NCBI RefSeq assembly: GCF_003287405.1 | Contig: NZ_PRLD01000012.1 | Coordinates: 24,930-88,929, forward strand | From: Faecalibacterium prausnitzii | GTDB lineage: Bacteria; Bacillota; Clostridia; Oscillospirales; Ruminococcaceae | DNA length: 64,000 bases | Direction of reading: 5' to 3' | Shown here: piece after piece, positions 49,817 to 57,729 of the stretch | How the letters are laid out: every line of letters begins with the position of its first letter | Position numbering within the stretch: the first letter of the stretch is position 1 | Notes under the pieces: generated by a model | What the model saw: the letters and a program-made list of their open reading frames with translations, nothing else | Told to the model about the DNA's origin: nothing | Database searches by the model: none | Position numbers and translations under genes: made by a program

Positions 49817-50150
49817 TTCAATACACTAAACCGTTGAAGCGGAGATAACGGCGAACCATGCCTGTACAGAGAGCCTGCGCAGCTGAGAAGCAGACCGGAA
49901 ACAGTTCGTCAAGGAAAAGGCGGCCTTGCGTCGCTTTTTCCTGAAATGGACCGCTGAGGGTGCAGGGAACTGCGGTGCTTTTGCCGCACAGTATTCTGCA
50001 ACGTAGGGCATACGTCAGTTGCCGGGGATGTGTTGGCATCCCGCCAAGTGCATGGGGTCGTTCCCATGAAGTCAGGGTGGCACCGCGGATCAAAGGCCAA
50101 GCTTTATTCGTCCTTGACAGAAGAAGGTTTCTTCTGTCAAGGGCGTTTTT
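49817..50150 (+). promoter_or_regulatory. T-box riboswitch with a tryptophan (UGG) specifier
   Basis: A leader RNA that senses uncharged tRNA. Stem I is closed by AGCGG (49838-49842) and CCGCT (49951-49955); just before the latter the specifier position reads UGG followed by A (49947-49950). The antiterminator T-box is AGGGTGGCACCGCGG (50074-50088). The competing terminator is CCTTGACAGAAG / CTTCTGTCAAGG with a T run (50112-50150). The specifier fits the trpA remnant that follows. The switch looks intact although its operon is not. Confidence 0.9.
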
Positions 50151-50162
50151 CTTTTACACTCC

Positions 50163-50460
50163 TCCGGCAGAAGCGCCGGGCTTTTTGTATATCGTGTCCA
50201 GCCTTGGCGTCACCGGCACCCGCAGTGAGATCAAAACCGACCTTGCCGCCATTGTAAAGGTGGTGCGGGAGAACACCAAGACGCCCTGCGCCATCGGTTT
50301 TGGCATCTCCACCCCGGAGCAGGCCGCAAAGATGGCAGGCATCGCCGATGGTGCCATCGTCGGCTCGGCCATCATCAAGCTGCTGGAGCAGTACGGCACT
50401 GCCGCACCGGAGCAGATCGGTGCCTACGTCAAACGCATGAAGGACGCCGTGCGCGGATGA
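50163..50460 (+). pseudogene. trpA: trpA remnant: C-terminal third of tryptophan synthase alpha chain
   Basis: About 98 codons remain of the usual 260. They cover the last part of the barrel: GFLYIVSSLGVTGTRSEI, CAIGFGISTPEQAAKMA and DGAIVGSAIIKLLEQYG. The joint lies within about 40 bases of the T-box terminator, so everything from the first trp gene to two thirds of trpA is missing at this locus. The frame has no stop, but no start or ribosome-binding site fits. A separate trp operon elsewhere cannot be excluded. Confidence 0.88.
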
Positions 50461-50485
50461 CCGCGCACAAACAAAGAACATAAAT

Positions 50486-50550
50486 AAAAGCATCGGCAGC
50501 TTCCGCTTCTGAACCTCAGAAAACCAGCGGAGTTTGCCGATGCTTTTTGT
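50486..50550. terminator. Bidirectional terminator
   Basis: AAAAGCATCGGCA pairs with TGCCGATGCTTTTTG, with a second inner stem. It lies between the trpA remnant and the converging Nudix gene. Confidence 0.82.
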
Positions 50551-50567
50551 TCTTTTTTGCAGCTTGC

Positions 50568-51077
50568 TCAGACGATGCGTTTGCCGTCCAGCACGGCCTG
50601 CTTCAGGGTATCGCCGTCATACACCAGCTTGAGGGAAAAGTAGGGATGCTCTTCCTCCAGCAGACGGAAAAAGAGCTTGTCTCCCTCCCAGATGGGCAGC
50701 GTTTGCACCTCAGACTTCTGCACCCACTGCAGTTCTCCCTCGGCGCAGGCATCACCCCGGATCATTTCGCCCTCCCACCGGTCGGCGGTGTACAGATGGA
50801 TGAACTCGGTCATATTGCCCCACACAAAGGTCAGCAGTCCCCGGGCGCGGTAGCGCGTCAGGGTAAGGCCGGTCTCCTCCCGCACCTCCCGCACAAGGCA
50901 GTCCTCCGGGCTTTCAAACCGTTCAAATTTGCCGCCCACACCCACCCATTTGTCGTGGTTGTAGTCATCCTGCTTTTTGATGCGGTGCAGCATCAGGTAA
51001 GCGTCCTCCCGCTCCAGATAGCAAAGGGTGGTGCTGAAGATGGGAAATTCCGGGTCCATAAATGCGCCTAAGTTCAT
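50568..51077 (-). CDS. Nudix hydrolase, 8-oxo-dGTP diphosphatase-like
   Basis: 169 aa. The Nudix box runs from GGKFERFESPEDC to REVREETGLTL. The start STTLCYLEREDAYLMLHR and the later FIHLYTADRWEGE fit the MutT/MTH1-like subgroup that cleans oxidised nucleotides. AAGGAG is 8 bases before the ATG. It is transcribed alone and ends at a shared terminator. Confidence 0.9.
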   Translation of the reverse strand: MNLGAFMDPEFPIFSTTLCYLEREDAYLMLHRIKKQDDYNHDKWVGVGGKFERFESPEDCLVREVREETGLTLTRYRARGLLTFVWGNMTEFIHLYTADRWEGEMIRGDACAEGELQWVQKSEVQTLPIWEGDKLFFRLLEEEHPYFSLKLVYDGDTLKQAVLDGKRIV

Positions 51078-51118
51078 GGGGAGTTCTCCTTTTTTGTCCG
51101 ATGTTTTTTGTCAGTATG

Positions 51119-51312
51119 CTCGCCCTCTCCGTCTGCTCACTGCGTTCGCATCCACACTCCCCCTTTTGTCGCTGCGCGACATCTTCCCCCGGTGCGGGGG
51201 AAGTCTTTCCTCAAAGGGAGAGGCCTTGGCAAAGAGATGAAGTTTGTGTGGACTGCCAAGGGCTCCCACTTTGGGGGAGCTGGCATCGCGTAGCGATGAC
51301 TGAGAGGGCGAG
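51119..51312. repeat. Dispersed palindromic intergenic repeat (copy 5)
   Basis: The ends are CTCGCCCTCTC and GAGAGGGCGAG. It includes the CTTCCCCCGGTGCGGGGGAAG arm also seen in copy 4. With the terminator at 51338 it fills the 350-base gap without a gene. Confidence 0.85.
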
Positions 51313-51337
51313 ACCGCTGACCGTATCTCTTTTCATA

Positions 51338-51379
51338 AGAAAGGGCTGCTGCATGAAACGCTGTGCAGCAGCCCTTTGG
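51338..51379 (-). terminator. Terminator after the lectin gene
   Basis: AAGGGCTGCTGCA pairs with TGCAGCAGCCCTT. On the minus strand a TTTCTT tail follows. Confidence 0.8.
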
Positions 51380-51429
51380 GAAGTGTCTCCGCTGCGGATG
51401 CCCACAAAGCAGCGGAAGCGTTTTTCGAT

Positions 51430-52020
51430 TTATGCCTTGCGTTCGGCGCGTCCCTTGCCTGCGCTGTTCAGCTTGCGCACCAAATCGTTCTGGTGCTTGC
51501 GCTGGCTGGGGGTGGGCTGGGGGTCTTTGGCTTCCCCGGCACGCTTGCCGGCCTGGGCAGCGTCGGGGTCGATGCGCTCCAGCGTCCACTCCTGATTGCC
51601 GCCCGCCACATAGTTCCAGATCTGCGCCTGCGCGCCGTTGGCAGTGTTCATGCCCACAAGGTCGATGTACTTATCCGACAGCACATTGCGGATGCGGGTG
51701 CGTCCGCTGCGGGTAGGTTCCAGCGCCCAGCACTGGCTCAGCCCGCTGGTGCGGCTCCACTGGTGCAGCCATGTGCCCTCCACCACGCCGCCAAGCGCCA
51801 GATCGATCATCTTGCCGGTAAAGCGGTTCTGGATGCGCCAGCGTCCCTCGCCCGCGTCCACAAACTGCCACTGCTGCCACGGATGCCCCGCATAGCTCCA
51901 CAGCTGGATGCCGGCGCCGTTCTCCGTGTTGAAATCCTTTACTTCCAGTACCTTTCCGTTGGGGGACTTGATAATGTAGTATTCCCCCTCCATAATGACG
52001 ACCTGCGATGCCTTTGCCAT
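51430..52020 (-). CDS. Ricin-type beta-trefoil lectin domain protein
   Basis: 196 aa. The start at 52020 has AAAGGAG upstream. Three repeats of the QxW type fill residues about 10-150: GIQLWSYAGHPWQQWQF, GTWLHQWSRTSGLSQCWAL and AQIWNYVAGGNQEWTLE. This is one complete trefoil that should bind galactose-like sugars. No signal peptide or membrane span is seen, which is odd for a lectin. The charged tail (KAERKA-like, rich in Lys, Arg and Gln) has no known domain. Confidence 0.85.
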   Translation of the reverse strand: MAKASQVVIMEGEYYIIKSPNGKVLEVKDFNTENGAGIQLWSYAGHPWQQWQFVDAGEGRWRIQNRFTGKMIDLALGGVVEGTWLHQWSRTSGLSQCWALEPTRSGRTRIRNVLSDKYIDLVGMNTANGAQAQIWNYVAGGNQEWTLERIDPDAAQAGKRAGEAKDPQPTPSQRKHQNDLVRKLNSAGKGRAERKA

Positions 52021-52184
52021 AGAGCACAACTCCTTTCCGCTATGGTAGCCCTATTATACCCGATTTGCCCGCTGGCAACAAGAATGCTTTTCCATAATCT
52101 TTCTTTTGTTTTTTGTGCATTCTGTCGTGTTTTTGCAGCGCAAACGTTTTCGGAAGCCAGCAATGTTTTTTACCGGCGGGCACT

Positions 52185-52213
52185 TTGCACTCCGGCGCAG
52201 GTTGTGGTACAAT
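52185..52213 (+). promoter_or_regulatory. Promoter of the nitroreductase-GNAT operon
   Basis: TTGCAC (52185-52190), 17 bp, TACAAT (52208-52213). Confidence 0.78.
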
Positions 52214-52245
52214 AAAGCCATCCACTATTAAGGAGGGGATCTTTC

Positions 52246-52767
52246 ATGACCAACGAGACTTTACAAACCATTCACAGCCGCCGCAGCTGCCGCGCCTACA
52301 AGCCCCAGCAGATCACGGATGCAGAGCTGGACGCCGTGCTGGAGGCCGGCACCTACGCTGCCAGCGCTATGGGACGCCAGAGCGCTAAGATCGTGGTCGT
52401 GCAGGATGCCGCTACCCGCGCCCAACTGACCCGGATGAACGCCGCCGTCATGGGTGCCGACAGCGACCCCATGTACGGCGCACCCACCATTCTGGTGGTG
52501 CTGGCCGATGCCCACGCAAACTGCGCCGTGCAGGACGGCAGCCTTGTCATGGGTAACCTGATGCTGGCTGCCGCATCGCTGGGGCTGGGCAGCTGCTGGA
52601 TCAACCGCGCCCGGGAGGAGTTCGACTCCGCCGAGGGCAAGGCACTGCTGAAAAAGTGGGGCATCGAGGGCGACTGGATCGGCGTAGGCCACTGCATTCT
52701 GGGCTACCCCGCCGCCGAACCCAAGCCCGCCGCGCCCCGCAAACCGGATTACATCGTAAGAGTATAA
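52246..52767 (+). CDS. Nitroreductase-family protein
   Basis: 173 aa, FMN-dependent NAD(P)H oxidoreductase of the short type. FMN contacts are at IHSRRSCRAYK, AASAMGRQSAK and the GLGSCWINRAREEF segment. It reduces nitro or quinone compounds; the physiological substrate is unknown. AAGGAGGGG precedes the ATG. The GNAT gene starts 8 bases after its stop. Confidence 0.9.
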   Translation: MTNETLQTIHSRRSCRAYKPQQITDAELDAVLEAGTYAASAMGRQSAKIVVVQDAATRAQLTRMNAAVMGADSDPMYGAPTILVVLADAHANCAVQDGSLVMGNLMLAAASLGLGSCWINRAREEFDSAEGKALLKKWGIEGDWIGVGHCILGYPAAEPKPAAPRKPDYIVRV

Positions 52768-52775
52768 GGAGTTTT

Positions 52776-53270
52776 ATGAAGCCTGATTACAAGCTGGTCG
52801 CAAAGGCCAAATACATCCACAACACTGCCGACCTTGCCAGCGAGCTGTGGCACGAGGTCTACAAGCGCTACTACCCCGCAAAGCAGCTGGACACCCTTGT
52901 GGAGGAGCTGCAAAGCGCCGACGCCATTGAAGCGGACATCGACAATGACGTGAACTATTTTCTGGTGTTTCTGGGGGGCAAGCTCATCGGCTACTTTGCG
53001 TGGAAGATGGAGAACACCGCCCTGCACCTGATGCACCTGTACCTCAAGCCGGAATACCGCGGCAAAGCCATTGGCCGGGACATCGTGCAGACCTGTGAGC
53101 GGCTGGCCAAGGGCGAGGGCAAGGGCCGGGTGTGGTGCACCATCCACGCCAAGGCGCTGCCTGTGCAGCAGTTCTTCAAGGCGCTGCGCTACCGCGAGCT
53201 GCGCCCCGCCGAGCAGGAGACCGGCACCATACCCCGCAACGAGCTGGTGTATGAGCATACCCTGAGCTGA
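52776..53270 (+). CDS. GNAT-family N-acetyltransferase
   Basis: 164 aa. The acetyl-CoA binding loop is in LYLKPEYRGKAIGRDIVQ, and the preceding strand is LHLMHLYL. The C-terminal half has FFKALRYRELRP, typical of the fold. AAGGAG lies 4-5 bases before the ATG. It is in an operon with the nitroreductase gene. The substrate is unknown. Confidence 0.85.
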   Translation: MKPDYKLVAKAKYIHNTADLASELWHEVYKRYYPAKQLDTLVEELQSADAIEADIDNDVNYFLVFLGGKLIGYFAWKMENTALHLMHLYLKPEYRGKAIGRDIVQTCERLAKGEGKGRVWCTIHAKALPVQQFFKALRYRELRPAEQETGTIPRNELVYEHTLS

Positions 53271-53295
53271 TTTCCGAAAAATCACAAAATAGCCA

Positions 53296-53335
53296 TTGAA
53301 ATTTATCCGCGTTTGTACTACACTGATGTAGTGTA
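53296..53335 (+). promoter_or_regulatory. Promoter and overlapping palindromic operator of the TrpR-like gene
   Basis: TTGAAA (53296-53301), 17 bp, TACACT (53319-53324). The -10 is the left arm of TACACT-GATGT-AGTGTA (53319-53335). A palindrome placed over the -10 element is a typical repressor site, so the gene probably represses itself. Confidence 0.75.
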
Positions 53336-53381
53336 ATAAAGCCGCTGTCTGCGGGCATTCTGTGCAAAAAAGGAGACTATC

Positions 53382-53675
53382 ATGGCGAAAGATCATCCCA
53401 CCGGCAACTCCGGCCTGTACCGGGCTTTTCTGCAGCTCAAGACCCCGGAGGAATGCTATCGTTTTCTGCAGGACGTGTGCAGCTATTCGGAGCTCAGCGC
53501 AATGGAGCAGCGCTACAACATTGCCGAGCTGCTGGCCGACAAGCGCATCTACACCGAGATCATGGACAAGACCGGTGCGTCCAGCGCTATCATCAGCCGG
53601 GTCAGCCGGGTGCTGAGCGCGGACGACAGTGTGCTGCGTGCGCTGCTGGAAGCTGAAAAAAAGGCCGCTGACTGA
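53382..53675 (+). CDS. yerC: TrpR/YerC-family repressor
   Basis: 97 aa. The helical TrpR-like fold has the family core LKTPEECYRFLQDVCSYSEL, then MEQRYNIAELL and the helix-turn-helix DKTGASSAIISRVSRVL. YerC/YecD proteins are TrpR relatives whose ligand is not settled. The TrpR superfamily and the nearby broken trp locus make tryptophan a fair guess, but it is only that. AAAGGAG is about 9 bases upstream. Confidence 0.9.
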   Translation: MAKDHPTGNSGLYRAFLQLKTPEECYRFLQDVCSYSELSAMEQRYNIAELLADKRIYTEIMDKTGASSAIISRVSRVLSADDSVLRALLEAEKKAAD

Positions 53676-53764
53676 TCCAAAGGCCGCGTACCGCCAAAAG
53701 GGCATTGCCCAAAGCTGCGGCACGCGGCTTTTCTTTTTGATATTTGATATGGGAGGTTATTCTT

Positions 53765-54316
53765 ATGGCAAAAGCTGTTGTATTTTTTGCAGAGGGCACC
53801 GAGGAGTGCGAGGCTCTGCTGGTGGTGGACCTGCTCCGCCGCGCCAAGGTGGAGGTGCTGGTTGCCAGCGCTTCCGGCAGCCGGGAGATTTTGAGCAGCC
53901 ATAAGGTGCATATCACCGCCGATGCACTGGCAGAGGAGGTCGATTATTCCGACGTAGATCTGGTGGTGCTGCCCGGCGGCATTCCCGGTACGCCGAACCT
54001 TGCCGCCAACAAGACGGTGACCGACACCTGCGTTGCCTTTGCAAAGGCAGGCAAAAAGGTAGCCGCCATCTGCGCCGCACCCAGCGTGCTGGCAGCACTG
54101 GGTCTGCTGGAGGGCAAAAACGCCACCGCTCACGCTGCATTTCAAGACAAGCTGGCGGGTGCCCATGTGCTGGACACCGAGGTGGTCGTGGATGGCAACA
54201 TCACCACCAGCTACGGTCTGGGCGGTGCCATCCCCTTTGCGCTGGAGCTGGTGCGCCAGCTGGCCGGAGAAGCGGAAGCCGACCGCATCCGCAGCGCCAT
54301 CGCCTACCGGCACTGA
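53765..54316 (+). CDS. DJ-1/PfpI family protein
   Basis: 183 aa. The start at 53765 has GGGAGG upstream. The nucleophile elbow is AAICAAPSVLA, with the Cys expected for DJ-1, and the early Glu is in GTEECEALLV. These proteins act as deglycases or oxidative-stress factors; the activity of this subgroup is debated. It is 15 bases ahead of the FAH-family gene, so they are likely co-transcribed. Confidence 0.9.
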   Translation: MAKAVVFFAEGTEECEALLVVDLLRRAKVEVLVASASGSREILSSHKVHITADALAEEVDYSDVDLVVLPGGIPGTPNLAANKTVTDTCVAFAKAGKKVAAICAAPSVLAALGLLEGKNATAHAAFQDKLAGAHVLDTEVVVDGNITTSYGLGGAIPFALELVRQLAGEAEADRIRSAIAYRH

Positions 54317-54331
54317 GAGGAGGGGCACTGT

Positions 54332-55216
54332 ATGCGTTTTGTCACCTGCCGCCTGCCGGACGGTGTGGAGGACCCTGCCATCCTCTCGCAGGACGGCACA
54401 CAGGTCTGGCCGCTGAGCTGGCTGGGGCTCTCCTACGAGACCCTGTCTGACGCCATCCCCTTTCTCACCCCGCAGGTGCGGTTCGGTTTGCAGCTGGCCA
54501 TCAGCGGCATCCCGGCGCTGCCGGTGGAAGCCGTCACCCTGCAAAGCCCCATCCCCAGCCCTGCACAGGACGTGGTCTGTCTGGGCATCAACTATATGGC
54601 GCACTCGGATGAGGCCGAAAAGTATTCTGCGGACGCCTTTTCCACCCAGCATCAGGACGCCATCTACTTCTCCAAGCGGGTCAGCCGCGCGGTACCGGAC
54701 GGCGGCTTCATCGAAGCACACACCGACCTTGTGCAGAAGCTGGACTACGAGTGTGAGCTGGCGGTGGTGCTGGGTAAGGACGCCAAGGATGTGCCCGCCG
54801 GGCAGACCCAAGACTATGTGTTCGGCTACACCATCCTGAACGACGTCTCCGCCCGGGACGTGCAGACCGCCCACAAGCAGTGGTATTTCGGCAAAAGTCT
54901 GGACGGCTTTACCCCCATGGGGCCCTGCATCGTCACCGCCGACGAATTTGACACCTACCCGCCCGCGCTGCCTATCCGCAGCCGGGTGAACGGCGAGCTG
55001 CGGCAGGATTCCAACACCAAGCTGCAAATTTTTGATATCGACCACGTCATCCACGAGCTTTCGCAGGGCATGACCCTGAAAGCCGGTACCATCATTGCCA
55101 CCGGCACCCCTGCCGGGGTGGGCATGGGCATGGACCCGCCGCAGTTTTTGCACCCGGGCGACACCGTGCAGTGCGAGATCGAGGGAATTGGCACGCTGAC
55201 CAACACCGTGCGCTGA
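54332..55216 (+). CDS. Fumarylacetoacetate hydrolase (FAH) family protein
   Basis: 294 aa. The metal site is visible in YECELAVVLGK (Glu), with EAHTDLVQKLDYE before it and YTILNDVSARDVQ after it. GTIIATGTPAGVG is the usual C-terminal motif. FAH-family enzymes include hydratases, isomerases and oxaloacetate or acylpyruvate hydrolases; I cannot choose. AGAGGAGGGG precedes the ATG. It follows the DJ-1 gene. Confidence 0.88.
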   Translation: MRFVTCRLPDGVEDPAILSQDGTQVWPLSWLGLSYETLSDAIPFLTPQVRFGLQLAISGIPALPVEAVTLQSPIPSPAQDVVCLGINYMAHSDEAEKYSADAFSTQHQDAIYFSKRVSRAVPDGGFIEAHTDLVQKLDYECELAVVLGKDAKDVPAGQTQDYVFGYTILNDVSARDVQTAHKQWYFGKSLDGFTPMGPCIVTADEFDTYPPALPIRSRVNGELRQDSNTKLQIFDIDHVIHELSQGMTLKAGTIIATGTPAGVGMGMDPPQFLHPGDTVQCEIEGIGTLTNTVR

Positions 55217-55366
55217 ATCTACTTGTGGAACTGCCCAAAATTTTACATGGATTTCAGTCCGATTGCACGAAATGCCGCCGCAGCACTGCTCTTTTGCGGA
55301 AAAATATGGTATACTATAAAATACTGATAAAAAATGCGGCGCATCCGCATCAAAGGGGTAAATGAC

Positions 55367-56317
55367 ATGAAGGAATACGCATTTGGCATTGATCTGGGCG
55401 GCACTACTGCCAAGGTCGGCCTGTTCACCACCAGCGGCAAGCTGCTGGAAAAGTGGGAGGTAAGCACCGATACTTCCAATAATGGTGCTCACATTCTGGA
55501 AAATCTGGCTGCTGCCGTGCAGCAGAAGATGCAGGAAAAGGGTCTGTCCGCAGACGAGGTCGAGGGTGTCGGTCTGGGCGTGCCCGGCCCGGTGCTGGAT
55601 TCCAGCATCGTGCCCATCGTGTGTGCAAACCTTGGCGGCTGGGGCAACCGCAACGTGTCCATTGAACTCAGCGAGCTGCTGGGCGGCATCCGGGTGCTGG
55701 TGGGCAACGACGCCAACGTGGCTGCGCTGGGCGAGATCTGGATGGGCGCGGCACAGGGCTGCCGCAGCGCCGTCATGGTCACGCTGGGCACCGGCGTGGG
55801 CGGCGGCGTCATCGTGAACGGCAAGGTCATCGATGGCGCTCACGGTGCCGGCGGCGAGATCGGCCACATCACCGTCAACCCCCACGAGACCGCCGTCTGC
55901 GGCTGCGGCAAGCGCGGCTGTCTGGAGCAGTATTCCAGCGCCACCGGCGTTGTGCGCTGCATGAAGAAGCTGCTGGACGCAAACCCGGACACCGCCTGCA
56001 CCCTGCGCGGCAAGGACTTTGAAGCCAAGGACGTGTTCGACGCCGCCCGCGCCGGGGACGCACTGGCCGCCCGCGAGGTGGACGAGATGGCTTCTACGCT
56101 GGGCATGGCACTGGCCAACATTGCCGCCACCACCGACCCCGAAATGTTCATGATCGGCGGCGGCGTGGCCCGCGCCGGGGAGATTCTGTTCAACCCGCTG
56201 GTGCGCCACTACAAGGAGTACGCCTTCCAGTCCTGTAAGGAGACTCCCATCAAGGCCGCCAGCCTTGGCAACGATGCCGGCATCTACGGTGCCGTGCGCC
56301 TGATCGTGGGTGCCTGA
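55367..56317 (+). CDS. ROK-family sugar kinase, probable glucokinase
   Basis: 316 aa. The start at 55367 is preferred over an ATG at 55334, because AAAGGGG lies 8-9 bases before it. The phosphate loop is GIDLGGTTAKVGLF. Substrate and zinc motifs are in GAGGEIGHITVNPH and CGCGKRGCLEQYSS (His plus three Cys). Phosphorylates glucose or a related hexose with ATP. No DNA-binding domain, so it is a kinase and not a ROK repressor. Confidence 0.9.
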   Translation: MKEYAFGIDLGGTTAKVGLFTTSGKLLEKWEVSTDTSNNGAHILENLAAAVQQKMQEKGLSADEVEGVGLGVPGPVLDSSIVPIVCANLGGWGNRNVSIELSELLGGIRVLVGNDANVAALGEIWMGAAQGCRSAVMVTLGTGVGGGVIVNGKVIDGAHGAGGEIGHITVNPHETAVCGCGKRGCLEQYSSATGVVRCMKKLLDANPDTACTLRGKDFEAKDVFDAARAGDALAAREVDEMASTLGMALANIAATTDPEMFMIGGGVARAGEILFNPLVRHYKEYAFQSCKETPIKAASLGNDAGIYGAVRLIVGA

Positions 56318-56381
56318 TAAGGAAAATAGCCCGCCTTCACCGTACCGATCGGGCAGAAGGCTGAAAACATAAGATCAAAGC

Positions 56382-56426
56382 AAAAAGAGATAGGCAACCC
56401 CTTTCGGGGAAACCTATCTCTTTTTT
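56382..56426. terminator. Bidirectional terminator
   Basis: AAAAAGAGATAGG pairs with CCTATCTCTTTTTT, with an inner CCCCTTTCGGGG hairpin. Confidence 0.9.
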
Positions 56427-56450
56427 GTTGGTGCTGTTTTGCAAAAGCCC

Positions 56451-57479
56451 TTAGTTGAACTTGAAGATCTTGCGCAGCTGGCGGTAGGTGGAAATGACCA
56501 CCTTATCGCCGCCGGGGAAGCGCAGGTCGGTCAGGCCGCCAAGGTTCACGCGTACGGCGCGGTAGACGCCGGGGGTAACGTGATCCTTGAGGTACTGCCA
56601 CAGCTCTGCCTTTTTGGCGTGTGCTTCGGCGCTGCCGTCCAGCAGCAGGAAGATGTCGCTGACCGCCATCATCACAGAGAGGTAGTGCACCATGTAGGCG
56701 CGCAGACGCTTCTGACCCTTGAGCGCGTCCAGATCCTGACAGTCGATCATGTGCTTTGTGACCCGCAGCTGCTGATCCACGCGGCCGATCATCACGCTCT
56801 CGTTCACGCTCTGGTCTGCGCGGCCGATGAAGTAGCGGTACAGATCCAGATCCATATAGTACATACTCTTGACGTAGGGCAGGGGCTGGTACACAAAGAT
56901 GTTGTCCACATAGAAGGTGTGCTTGGGCAGCACCATGCCGCACTGGCGCAGCACCTCGGTGCGGTACATGACCGAGTGCATCAGCAGGTTCTGATCCGGG
57001 CGGAAGTGCCGGACGTGCACCCAGTCGAACAGACGATTCTGCGGGAACACGTTGGTGTAGCGCACGGTGTGGCTGGTGCCGTCCTCCACGTGCTCGTACA
57101 CATAGTTGCAGATCATCAGATCCGGCGCGGTGCCGCGGGCTACCAGCGTAGTCAGGCGCTCCAGCACCTTTTTCAGGGCGTCGGTGTCCAGCCAGTCGTC
57201 GCTGTCCACTACCTTGTAGTACAGGCCGGTGGCGTTGCGGATGCCCTGATTGACGCCCTCGCCGTGGCCGCCGTTCTCCTGATGGATGGCCTTGACGATG
57301 GTGGGGTACTTTGCGGCGTACTCGTCGCAGATGGCGGGGGTGTCATCCTTGACGGAACCATCGTCCACCAGAATGATCTCGGCCTGCTCGCCTGCGCTCA
57401 GCAGCGTTTCGATGCAGTGACGCATATAGGCTGCCGAGTTGTAGCAGGGCACGGCAAAGGTGATAAGTTTCTGCTGCAT
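56451..57479 (-). CDS. Glycosyltransferase family 2
   Basis: 342 aa. The start at 57479 has AAGGAG 9 bases upstream. The GT-A fold has TFAVPCYNSAAYM, EIILVDDGSVKDDT, and the metal-binding DSDDW. The C-terminal half (after about 200) is less conserved, with no membrane span. It transfers a sugar from a nucleotide sugar, probably to a cell-surface polymer. It is not in a polysaccharide cluster. Confidence 0.9.
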   Translation of the reverse strand: MQQKLITFAVPCYNSAAYMRHCIETLLSAGEQAEIILVDDGSVKDDTPAICDEYAAKYPTIVKAIHQENGGHGEGVNQGIRNATGLYYKVVDSDDWLDTDALKKVLERLTTLVARGTAPDLMICNYVYEHVEDGTSHTVRYTNVFPQNRLFDWVHVRHFRPDQNLLMHSVMYRTEVLRQCGMVLPKHTFYVDNIFVYQPLPYVKSMYYMDLDLYRYFIGRADQSVNESVMIGRVDQQLRVTKHMIDCQDLDALKGQKRLRAYMVHYLSVMMAVSDIFLLLDGSAEAHAKKAELWQYLKDHVTPGVYRAVRVNLGGLTDLRFPGGDKVVISTYRQLRKIFKFN

Positions 57480-57729
57480 ATTATAAATGCTCCTTTTTAC
57501 ATTGCATGATCCATGCCGGGCAGTCTGCGGGGGTGGCATGGAGATATGTGTTCTCATTATAGCATTTTCGCGCCTGAAAAGCTATCCTTCCCGGGCAGAA
57601 AGAGTGGATATCGCACATTTTTGCGCAAAGTGACGCTTTTTTCTGCCAAAAGTATCGGTTTTGTGGTATACTGATAAGGTTTTGAGCGATCGGCGCGTCA
57701 GCGCACCTACTTATATAACGGAGGAGACC

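Noticed and set aside
53549..56209. 886-codon minus-strand open frame across four genes
   Set aside because: Runs antisense to clear DJ-1, FAH and ROK genes; composition is typical of shadow frames.
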